The position numbers and the translations under genes were made by a program. Positions 45,111 to 52,439 of a DNA stretch of 64,000 bases are shown piece after piece. The stretch is from XYD12-FULL-36-8 sp964391015 (GTDB lineage Bacteria; Bacteroidota; Ignavibacteria; Ignavibacteriales; Ignavibacteriaceae), in the NCBI GenBank assembly GCA_964391015.1, contig CAYMKU010000011.1:36127-100126 (forward strand). The letters run 5' to 3'. The notes beneath the pieces are model-generated. The model worked only from the letters and a program-made list of their open reading frames with translations. It had not been told where the DNA came from and did not search any database. The first letter of the stretch is position 1. Each line of letters starts with the position of its first letter.

Positions 45111-45557
45111 TTTTACCGCAGAGACGCTAACACGCAAAGAGATGAATAACGAGGAATTAAATAATCTATCCGCAAAGATTTTAGATAGCGCCATCACGGT
45201 TCATAAAGAAATGGGACCTGGACTGTTAGAATCTGTTTATGAATTATGCTTGCTGAAAGAATTTGAGTTAAGAGGAATTAGAGCAGTAAGTCAAGTATCA
45301 ATTCCATTAATTTACAAGGGGCATGAACTTTCAAAAGACTTTAAAATTGACATTCTAGTTGAGAATGAAATTATTATTGAACTAAAATCTGTTGAGATAA
45401 TGCTTCCGGTTTTCGAAGCTCAAATCATTTCTTATCTCAAACTTACAAACAAACGGTTGGGATTTTTAATTAATTTTAATGTACCTATTCTCAAACAAGG
45501 ATTTAGAAGATTTGTCAACAACTTTTAACTTAGCGTTTCAGCGTCTTTGCGGTAAAA
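45111..45557 (+). mobile_element. GxxExxY cassette with terminal inverted repeats
   Basis: About 447 bases flanked by related inverted ends: TTTTACCGCAGAGACGCT at 45111-45128, and on the other strand TTTTACCGCAAAGACGCT (from about 45557 downward). The ends continue to diverge inward (ACACGC / GAAACGC). Between them is one small gene, GxxExxY. It separates ygeY and ygeW, which are neighbours in E. coli apart from ygeX. The ends resemble the ACCGCAGAGACGCAGAG-type sequences I associate with this gene family. The borders are defined by the repeats; no target duplication was identified. Confidence 0.7.
45142..45528 (+). CDS. GxxExxY family protein (inside a cassette)
   Basis: A 128-aa protein of the GxxExxY family (TIGR04256-type); the name motif appears as GLLESVY at about residues 30-36. 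Other blocks are a start with a HKEMGPG turn, SQVSIPLIYKGHELSKDFKIDILVENEIIIELKSVE (a PD-(D/E)xK-like D...E-x-K core) and a LGFLINFNV strand. The nuclease-like fold is a family inference. These genes occur as scattered small mobile units. Here it lies between inverted repeats with nothing else, so it is likely a selfish or neutral insert in the purine cluster. Confidence 0.88.
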   Translation: MNNEELNNLSAKILDSAITVHKEMGPGLLESVYELCLLKEFELRGIRAVSQVSIPLIYKGHELSKDFKIDILVENEIIIELKSVEIMLPVFEAQIISYLKLTNKRLGFLINFNVPILKQGFRRFVNNF

Positions 45558-45576
45558 ACATTTAGAAGGAAAGTAT

Positions 45577-46587
45577 ATGACCAACACACTTAAAGGCAAG
45601 CATTTCTTAACAGAAGATAATTGGACAAAAGAAGAGCTTGATATAGTTTTCAAAACTTCATTCGAGCTGAAAGAAAAATTTTATAAAGAAGAACCAACTC
45701 TTCACCTTCCGCACAAAACTTTATTCATGATGTTCTTTGAGCAGTCAACTCGCACAAGAAACAGCATGGAAGCTGGAATGACACAGCTTGGCGGTCATGC
45801 ACATGATTTGACACCGGACAAAATGCAAATAACTCATGGCGAGGTTGCAAAAGACACAGCAATAATTCTTTCCCGCATGGGACATGGGATTGCCTGCAGA
45901 AATTGTTTTTACGGAATTGGTAAAAAATATCTTGATGAAATGGCACAATTCTCAAAACGCCCTGTCATGTCGCTTCAAGATGATGTTTACCATCCGTTTC
46001 AAGGACTTGCAGATTTAATGACAATCTTCGAACACTTCGATAAAAACCCGAAAGGATTAAAAGTAACTATTTCATGGGCATACGCAACTACACACTCAAA
46101 ACCACTTAGCGTTCCGCAGACACAAATTTTGCTCTTCCCACGTTATGGAATTGATGTTACCGTCGCTCACCCGAAAGAATTTCCACTAAGTAAAAATATT
46201 GTTGAGAAAGCAAAGCAGAATGCAAAAGCTGGCGGCGGAAGTCTGAAATTCACGAATGATATGAACGAAGCATTCGACGGTGCACAAATTGTTGTTCCAA
46301 AAAACTGGGGAGGATTTGGTTACTACGATGTTGACCACTATTTACAAAATGAAGATGTGTGTAAGAAAGAGATGAAAGCGAATCTTGAAAAATATAAATC
46401 GTGGATTTGCGATGATAAACGAATCAAACTTGCTGATAAAAATGTTAAGCTGATGCATGCACTTCCTGCAGACAGAGGAAACGAAGTTACTGATGAAATT
46501 CTTGATGATCCAAATATCTCAATAGTTTTTGATGAGGCAGAGAACAGGCTACACACAGCAAAAGCAATTATGGCGCTGACGATGTGA
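45577..46587 (+). CDS. ygeW: YgeW-like transcarbamylase
   Basis: A 336-aa protein of the aspartate/ornithine carbamoyltransferase superfamily, YgeW type. The carbamoyl phosphate-binding motif is STRTR (57-61) and the second block HPFQGLADL (about 141-149; HPxQ). A MHALPADRGNEVTDEILD segment at about 290 replaces the ornithine-binding HCLP. In the purine cluster YgeW is thought to release carbamoyl phosphate from a ureido intermediate. A carbamate kinase to use that carbamoyl phosphate is not in this window. An AGAAGGAAAG box lies just before the start. Confidence 0.88.
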   Translation: MTNTLKGKHFLTEDNWTKEELDIVFKTSFELKEKFYKEEPTLHLPHKTLFMMFFEQSTRTRNSMEAGMTQLGGHAHDLTPDKMQITHGEVAKDTAIILSRMGHGIACRNCFYGIGKKYLDEMAQFSKRPVMSLQDDVYHPFQGLADLMTIFEHFDKNPKGLKVTISWAYATTHSKPLSVPQTQILLFPRYGIDVTVAHPKEFPLSKNIVEKAKQNAKAGGGSLKFTNDMNEAFDGAQIVVPKNWGGFGYYDVDHYLQNEDVCKKEMKANLEKYKSWICDDKRIKLADKNVKLMHALPADRGNEVTDEILDDPNISIVFDEAENRLHTAKAIMALTM

Positions 46588-46590
46588 AAA

Positions 46591-47880
46591 ATGAAGGTCA
46601 TGAATAATTACTACTACGAATGTTTCTCATGTAAATCTCAGTTCACAAAACAGCAAATTGAAGATGAGTTGCTCTACCTTTGTCCCAAATGCGGCAAAGC
46701 AGAAAAGAATAAACCACTCGTTGGTGTTCTTAAGATTACCTACGATTATGATTCAATTCGTAAAAAAATAAACAAAAAAGATTTTCTCAACTTTGCAGCA
46801 GGAAAGTTTTGGCTTTATCCTCAGCTTTGGCCGTTAGAATATTCCGTAAGTAAAAATTCATCTTCAATTAGGGGGGTTATTGAAACACAATTAGAAAGTA
46901 TAAAAATCAATCCTTCCCCGCTCATCAAAACAAAGTACAAAAACAACGATCTATCAATTTTTGATGACACACGAAATCCAACACTATCTTACAAAGATAG
47001 AGCTTCAAACTTAGTCGCCTTAAAAGCGATTCAATTAGGAATAAATGAAATTAGTGCCGCTTCAACCGGTAATGCAGGATCATCACTTGCAGGAATTTGT
47101 GCTCGCTTAGGAATTAAGTCTCACATTTTTGTTCCTGAAAAAATTCCTTTGGGCAAGAGAATCCAAATTCAGTCGTTCGGTGCCAGTATTTATTTGGTTA
47201 CAGGAGATTATGATAAAGCATTTGACTTCTGTCTAGAGATTTCTAAAGCAAAAGGTTGGTACAATCGCAATACTGCCTATAATTCCCTAACAATCGAAGG
47301 GAAAAAATCTGCCGCTTATGATATGTTTATCTCTCTAAAAGGAAAATTGCCTGACTATATTTTTATTCCTGTCGGTGATGGAGTAATCATATCAGGAATT
47401 TATAAGGGGTTGTGGGAATTAAAACAATTAGGTTGGACTAAAAAAATTCCTAAATTAATTGCTGTTCAGGCAGGCGGAAGTGATGCTTTGGTTCGATATA
47501 TGAAACAGAAAAAATTTGTGTATAAGCCTGCCCATACAATTGCTGACAGCATTCACGCTGGTGCACCAAGAAATCTATACATGGCTGCTGATGCTGTTAC
47601 CAAAACAAATGGTCGGGCTATTTCGGTTACCGATTCGGAGATAATTGATGCGCAGAGAAAATCAGCAAAAGAATTTGGACTATTAATCGAACCAGCCGCA
47701 GCTGCAAGTTTTGCCGGCTATCTTAAAGTGTTAAATGCAAAAATCATTTCAACAAAATCAGAATCACTTCTAATGTTTACAGGAAACGGTTTGAAAGATC
47801 AGCAATCGCTCACAATTTGGAACAAAGAACCGAAATCATTTTCTCCAAATGAATGGAAACAAATTCTAAAAGTAAAATAA
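46591..47880 (+). CDS. Threonine synthase-like PLP enzyme with N-terminal zinc ribbon
   Basis: A 429-aa fold-type II PLP enzyme. A short zinc ribbon (Cys11, Cys14, Cys31, Cys34) precedes the catalytic domain. Lys135 of TLSYKDRASN is the Schiff-base lysine and SAASTGNAGSSLAG is the phosphate/substrate loop. It resembles ThrC but the position, four bases after ygeW, is where the cluster normally has ygeX (2,3-diaminopropionate ammonia-lyase). Its last 28 bases overlap the mocA-like gene. It may take the YgeX role or act on another amino acid; a housekeeping threonine synthase is the main alternative. Confidence 0.82.
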   Translation: MKVMNNYYYECFSCKSQFTKQQIEDELLYLCPKCGKAEKNKPLVGVLKITYDYDSIRKKINKKDFLNFAAGKFWLYPQLWPLEYSVSKNSSSIRGVIETQLESIKINPSPLIKTKYKNNDLSIFDDTRNPTLSYKDRASNLVALKAIQLGINEISAASTGNAGSSLAGICARLGIKSHIFVPEKIPLGKRIQIQSFGASIYLVTGDYDKAFDFCLEISKAKGWYNRNTAYNSLTIEGKKSAAYDMFISLKGKLPDYIFIPVGDGVIISGIYKGLWELKQLGWTKKIPKLIAVQAGGSDALVRYMKQKKFVYKPAHTIADSIHAGAPRNLYMAADAVTKTNGRAISVTDSEIIDAQRKSAKEFGLLIEPAAAASFAGYLKVLNAKIISTKSESLLMFTGNGLKDQQSLTIWNKEPKSFSPNEWKQILKVK

Positions 47881-48482
47881 AACATCGAATTACAGGTTTG
47901 CTTTTGTGTGCAGGACTTTCCGGAAGAATGGGAACAGCAAAAGCATTAGTTATTTATAACAATCTCCCCTTTGCTGTCGTAATCATCAAGAAACTATTTT
48001 CAGTTTGCAATGAAGTGGTTGTGGTGATTGGGCATAAAGCAGAAGAGGTAAAAACTGGTATCAGCAACTATCTGAATGCAGATGAAATTCTTAAAATACG
48101 CTTCATACTAAATGAAAACTACAAAACCGGTATGTTCTCATCTTTACAATGCGGATTAAAGCATATTTCAAACACCGATTGGATACTTTATCATTTTGTT
48201 GATCAGCCATCTATCCCTAAAGTTTTCTATACTAGTTTTATACAGCATGTTGCGGATGGTGTAAATTGGCTGCAACCATCTTACAATGACAAATTGGGAC
48301 ATCCTATACTCTTTGATAGCAAAGTGTCAAGCCACATCCTAGAATTAAGTGAAAATAATTCCTTGAGAGACATAAGCAATGATCAAAGAATTAAAAAACA
48401 AATTTGGAATTGCAATTATCCTGAAGTTTTGCTAGACATTGACACGATTGATGAATTCAAAAAATTAAGATACAATTCGTAG
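47853..48482 (+). CDS. mocA: MobA-like nucleotidyltransferase (MocA/YgfJ-like)
   Basis: A 209-aa NTP transferase of the MobA/MocA group. The signature LLCAGLSGRMGTAKALV (residues ~16-32) matches the G-rich nucleotide loop and conserved lysine; DQP near residue 120 (HFVDQPSIP) is the metal motif. MocA adds CMP to molybdopterin for xanthine dehydrogenase-type enzymes. Its start overlaps the upstream PLP gene by 28 bases. It fits with the two molybdenum hydroxylases here. The related YgfJ of E. coli is in the same cluster. Confidence 0.88.
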   Translation: METNSKSKIKHRITGLLLCAGLSGRMGTAKALVIYNNLPFAVVIIKKLFSVCNEVVVVIGHKAEEVKTGISNYLNADEILKIRFILNENYKTGMFSSLQCGLKHISNTDWILYHFVDQPSIPKVFYTSFIQHVADGVNWLQPSYNDKLGHPILFDSKVSSHILELSENNSLRDISNDQRIKKQIWNCNYPEVLLDIDTIDEFKKLRYNS

Positions 48483-48487
48483 CTAAA

Positions 48488-48619
48488 TAGCCCCGACTTT
48501 CAAGTCGGGGATTAATGTCATGACCAAAATATTTGGCTTTAGCCACAAATTAATTTATTTCATGGCTAAAGCCTGTGATACCTTTTTGTTATTTTCCCCC
48601 GAGATAAATCTCGGGGCTA
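48488..48619. mobile_element. 132-base palindromic (MITE-like) element
   Basis: Terminal inverted repeats TAGCCCCGA (48488-48496) and TCGGGGCTA (48611-48619) are perfect. Inside are three hairpins: CCCCGACTTT/AAGTCGGGG, GGCTTTAGCC/GGCTAAAGCC (48535-48544 / 48564-48573, perfect 10-base arms) and CCCCGAG/CTCGGGG. It fills most of the gap between mocA and xdhC. The ends match the shorter palindrome at 33749-33773. It has no gene and would be moved in trans if at all. Confidence 0.7.
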
Positions 48620-48648
48620 TTATAATTTTTTACTATACTTTAGATTAA

Positions 48649-49608
48649 ATGAAAGAAATCAATCTCTGGAAATTCATTAAATCTCATCTAGAAAAAGATG
48701 AGCCAGTTATTTTGATGGTCGTGGTTGAATCTGAAAACTCTTCTCCAGGAAGAGCCGGATTTAAAATGGCAGTAAGTAAAAACAAAGAAATGATTGGCTC
48801 GATTGGCGGCGGCAGGATGGAACATGATCTTGTTGAGGACGCAGTTAGTAATCTTAACAAGGGTAAAAATGTTTTGTGGCTTAAAAAACTTTATCATCAA
48901 GGCAATTTACGCGAAGATAGTTCAGGTATGATTTGTTCAGGTGCTCAAACAATCTTTACTTTGACTCTTGACAAGAACCAACTATCTGGAATTGAAAAAA
49001 TTATTAATTCAATCCAAAAGAGTATAAAGTCGGCAGTCAAACTGAATGCAAGCGGGCTAAGATGTACTGAAATTGATCTGAGAAAAAAACAGATCACCTT
49101 TTCACATAATGATGAACAAAATTGGTTTTATCAGGAAAATATTGGACAGCAAGATACTTTATACATTATAGGTGGTGGACATGTTGGCTTAGTATTATCA
49201 AGAGTAATGTCCTTCCTAAATTTTTATGTAGTTGTATTAGATAATCGTACCAATTTACAAACTATGGAAGCGAATACTTTTGCCGATGAGAAAACCGTCA
49301 TCAACTATAATGAAATTGATAAATGCTTAACTGATGGAGAGCATTCCTATGTTGTTATTGTATCTCACTCTCATGAAAGCGATAGACTTATCTTGCAAAA
49401 ATTGATCAATAGAAATTTCAAGTATGTTGGAATGATGGGAAGTAAAGCTAAAGTTAAAAATGTCATTAACGAAATGAAGCAACAGGGAATTGCTGAAGAG
49501 AAAATAAAAAGTGTCCACTCACCTATAGGAATCGAAATTAATAGCGAGACCCCGGAAGAAATTGCAATCAGTATTGCCGCAGAAATAATAAGAATTAGGA
49601 ACTCTTAG
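48649..49608 (+). CDS. xdhC: XdhC/CoxI family molybdenum-cofactor maturation protein
   Basis: A 319-aa protein with an N-terminal CoxI-like domain (GSIGGGRMEHDLVEDA near residue 44) and a C-terminal XdhC Rossmann-like domain (LYIIGGGHVGLVLSRVM near 174, HSHESDRLILQKLI and YVGMMGSKAKV). XdhC binds the molybdenum cofactor, protects it, helps its sulfuration and hands it to XDH. It follows the palindromic element by 29 bases and may be cut off from the upstream transcript if that element has terminator activity. YqeB of the E. coli cluster is a related protein. Confidence 0.9.
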   Translation: MKEINLWKFIKSHLEKDEPVILMVVVESENSSPGRAGFKMAVSKNKEMIGSIGGGRMEHDLVEDAVSNLNKGKNVLWLKKLYHQGNLREDSSGMICSGAQTIFTLTLDKNQLSGIEKIINSIQKSIKSAVKLNASGLRCTEIDLRKKQITFSHNDEQNWFYQENIGQQDTLYIIGGGHVGLVLSRVMSFLNFYVVVLDNRTNLQTMEANTFADEKTVINYNEIDKCLTDGEHSYVVIVSHSHESDRLILQKLINRNFKYVGMMGSKAKVKNVINEMKQQGIAEEKIKSVHSPIGIEINSETPEEIAISIAAEIIRIRNS

Positions 49609-49675
49609 AAATTTTATTTTATCTTTGCGAAATAAATTCACTCCAAACAAAATCATAAAATAACAAAGGCATCTT

Positions 49676-50962
49676 ATGACAGAACAAGTCGAAAAAAAGA
49701 AAGTTGGATTTACATCATTCACAAAAAACTATTGGGTTGTAATAATGATGGAATTTTTCGAGCGCGGCTCGTACTATGGTATGATGAGCATTCTTTCTGT
49801 TTATATGACTGATCAACTACATTTTACAAAAGAAAGCGTTGGAGTAATTAAAAGTACAATTCAACCTTTGCTGTATATTTTACCAATACTTGCTGGAGCA
49901 CTCGGAGACAGATTCGGTTACAGAAAAACATTAACATTCGCTTTCATTTTTTTAGGACTCGGTTACTTCCTTACAAGTCAGGCTACTGAATACGCATTCG
50001 TATTTTCGAGTTTGGTAATTATGGGAATTGGCGCTGGTTCATTCAAGCCGATGATTTCGGGGACAATTGCAAGGGAAACAAATGAATCAAACAGCACTCT
50101 TGGTTTTGGAATCTTTTACTGGTCAATAAATCTTGGGGCATTTTTGTTTCCGCTAATTCTTGTGCCTTACATCAAAAATGCTTTCGGCTGGCAATATGTT
50201 ATGTTAGCTTCTGCAATTGCTACAGCTTCAATGCTTATCCCAACGTTTTTAATTTATAAAGAGCCAAAGAAACCTGAGAATACAAAGTCATTGCCTGAAG
50301 TTTTTAAAGGAATGGTGCTTGTACTAACCGATTTTAAATTCATTGGTTTAATTGTTATTTACTCGGGCTTCTGGATACTTTATTTCCAACAGTTCGATTC
50401 TGTACTATGGTATGTACAAAAATATGTTGATACCTCCTCCCTCAACTCTGCGGTAAATGGATTTTTAAGTTTGCTTGGGATTAACATCAACTGGAAATTC
50501 GATATTGAACACGTAACCGTTATAAATGCTGGGACAATAATTCTCCTTCAAATAATTGTTTCTAATATTGTCAAGAATACAAAAGCTCTCCCAACGATGA
50601 TAGCGGGAATAACAATGGGAACTCTCGGAATGGCTGTGCTTGCTATTTCTACTAACATTTGGGTATTCATAATTGGAATTGTTGTATTTTCAATTGGTGA
50701 AATGACTGCTCATCCAAAATTTATTTCTTATGTTGGATTGATTGCTCCCGAAGACAAAAAAGCCCTTTATCTTGGTTATGCATTTTTGTATGGAGTGCTT
50801 GGAAGTTTTATCGGAGGAATCCTTGGTGCAAATCTTTATGTTCACTTTGTTGATAACTTAAACCAGCCAAGTACACTATGGATAATCTTTAGCATGATTG
50901 GCGTAATTACAATAATCGGTTTACTACTTTACAACAAATTTGTGCATGTGAAAAAATTGTGA
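49676..50962 (+). CDS. POT/PTR family proton-coupled peptide-type transporter
   Basis: A 428-aa major facilitator of the POT family with twelve predicted helices. The proton-coupling ExxER motif is present as EFFERGSYYGM near residue 26. The helix 2-3 loop GALGDRFGYRKTL is the normal MFS motif A, and the helix 4-5 region has SFKPMISG. POT proteins import di- and tripeptides or other small amphiphiles. In this cluster it may carry a purine-derived amino compound; the substrate is not shown. Most bacterial POT proteins are longer by two helices, so this is a compact member. Confidence 0.87.
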   Translation: MTEQVEKKKVGFTSFTKNYWVVIMMEFFERGSYYGMMSILSVYMTDQLHFTKESVGVIKSTIQPLLYILPILAGALGDRFGYRKTLTFAFIFLGLGYFLTSQATEYAFVFSSLVIMGIGAGSFKPMISGTIARETNESNSTLGFGIFYWSINLGAFLFPLILVPYIKNAFGWQYVMLASAIATASMLIPTFLIYKEPKKPENTKSLPEVFKGMVLVLTDFKFIGLIVIYSGFWILYFQQFDSVLWYVQKYVDTSSLNSAVNGFLSLLGININWKFDIEHVTVINAGTIILLQIIVSNIVKNTKALPTMIAGITMGTLGMAVLAISTNIWVFIIGIVVFSIGEMTAHPKFISYVGLIAPEDKKALYLGYAFLYGVLGSFIGGILGANLYVHFVDNLNQPSTLWIIFSMIGVITIIGLLLYNKFVHVKKL

Positions 50963-51012
50963 ACTTGAAAAAATAATTATTCCCCGTTCATCCGAATTTT
51001 TAAGAAACTTCA

Positions 51013-51912
51013 ATGGCAAATTTTATACTGCTTGGCATCTGTTTTCTTCTGGGAATATTCTTAAGAAAGTTCAGTAATATACCGGACGAAACACCGGTTG
51101 TTCTGAATAACTTTATTATCCACATATCGCTTCCTGCTTTAACAATTCTGTACATTCACAACGTACAAATAAGTTATAAATTATTACTTCCCATTGCCAT
51201 GGCATGGCTGTTATTCGGAATGGCAATAATATTTTTTCGATGGATTGGTTCAAAAATGAATTGGAGCCGCTCAATAATTGGCTGTATGATATTAGTCTGC
51301 GGTTTGGGAAATACTTCCTTTCTTGGATTGCCAATGATTGAAATATTCTTTGGTAAAGACGGAATTCCAACAGGATTAATTATTGATCAGCTTGGGTCGT
51401 TCTTAGTCCTATCTACACTTGGGATTTTCATAGCTTCATATTATAGTGGTTCTGATTTCAACAAACGGATCATATTAAAACGGATTTTTACATTTCCACC
51501 ATTCATTTCAATACTAATTGCTATAATACTTTTACCCTTTCATTATCCGCAAGAAATAGTCTCTGTTCTGGAAAAACTTGGTAGCACTCTTAGTCCATTA
51601 GCTTTATTTTCAGTTGGATATCAAATACGCTTGACTCAATTTAACTCGCATAAACTAGAATTGGCGTTAGGATTATTGTTTAAGCTAATATTAGCTCCGG
51701 CGGTAATTTATCTCATATATTATTTTATAGCTCAAGAAAGAGATTTAACCTTTAATGTAACAATTTTTGAATCTGCAATGCCACCCATGATAACTGCGGC
51801 TATTGTTGCAACCGAGTTTAAATTGAACAAAGAATTAGCTACAATGTTAGTGGGAATAGGAATAGTTGTTTCGTTTTTAACTCTTACATTGTGGTGGATG
51901 GTTTTAGTTTAA
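51013..51912 (+). CDS. AEC family permease
   Basis: A 299-aa membrane protein of the auxin efflux carrier (AEC) family, with about ten helices. Conserved parts: VLNNFIIHISLPALTILYIHN near the start, CGLGNTSFLGLPMI (residues ~96-109, family motif) and ESAMPPMITAAIVATEF in the second half. Bacterial members export malonate, malate or other organic anions. It starts 50 bases after the POT gene stop and is probably co-transcribed. Its stop overlaps that of the convergent ORF6N gene by four bases. Confidence 0.88.
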   Translation: MANFILLGICFLLGIFLRKFSNIPDETPVVLNNFIIHISLPALTILYIHNVQISYKLLLPIAMAWLLFGMAIIFFRWIGSKMNWSRSIIGCMILVCGLGNTSFLGLPMIEIFFGKDGIPTGLIIDQLGSFLVLSTLGIFIASYYSGSDFNKRIILKRIFTFPPFISILIAIILLPFHYPQEIVSVLEKLGSTLSPLALFSVGYQIRLTQFNSHKLELALGLLFKLILAPAVIYLIYYFIAQERDLTFNVTIFESAMPPMITAAIVATEFKLNKELATMLVGIGIVVSFLTLTLWWMVLV

Positions 51913-52433
51913 TCATTACCAAAACCGATTTTCCTTTTCGGCGGTTGAGGTGGAGCAATTAATTGATTAATTACCTGAATAATCTGCACAATTTGATCAT
52001 CGTGTTCTCTAAGTTTGCTTTCAAGTTCTTTTAATTTTTCTTCTACTTTTTTATGTGTGGAAATTATTTCACGGAGCTTTACAAAAGCACGCATGATTAG
52101 GATGTTCACTTCAATGGCTCTTTCACTTTTAAGAACTGAAGAAAGCATTGCAACACCTTGTTCCGTGAATGCGAAAGGATTATAACGTAATCCTTTTTGA
52201 TCTGATTTGGACATCACAGTTTGTGATCTCCAATTATCAAATTCTTCTTTTGTAAGCTGAAACATAAAATCCTTCGGAAACCGCTTCATATTTCTACGAA
52301 CAGCTTGTTTTAATAACCGAGTTTCTACATTGTATAAAATCGCAAGATCTCTATCCAAAATTACTTTCTGGTTTCTGATAACTAGAATTTTATGGATTAC
52401 CGACTCTGTCGGCAATAATGTTTTAACTGACAT
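51909..52433 (-). CDS. ORF6N domain protein
   Basis: A 174-aa protein with an N-terminal ORF6N domain (residues ~8-98: IRNQKVILDRDLAILYNVETRLLKQAVRRN..., RFPKDFMFQLT, LRYNPFAFTEQGVAMLSSVL), a KilA-N/Bro-related DNA-binding module found in phage antirepressors and defence loci. A coiled coil (STHKKVEEKLKELESKLREHDDQIVQII, about 122-155) should dimerise it. It follows the restriction-modification gene by six bases on the same strand, implying a joint role, perhaps as regulator. Confidence 0.88.
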   Translation of the reverse strand: MSVKTLLPTESVIHKILVIRNQKVILDRDLAILYNVETRLLKQAVRRNMKRFPKDFMFQLTKEEFDNWRSQTVMSKSDQKGLRYNPFAFTEQGVAMLSSVLKSERAIEVNILIMRAFVKLREIISTHKKVEEKLKELESKLREHDDQIVQIIQVINQLIAPPQPPKRKIGFGND

Positions 52434-52439
52434 CTAGTT

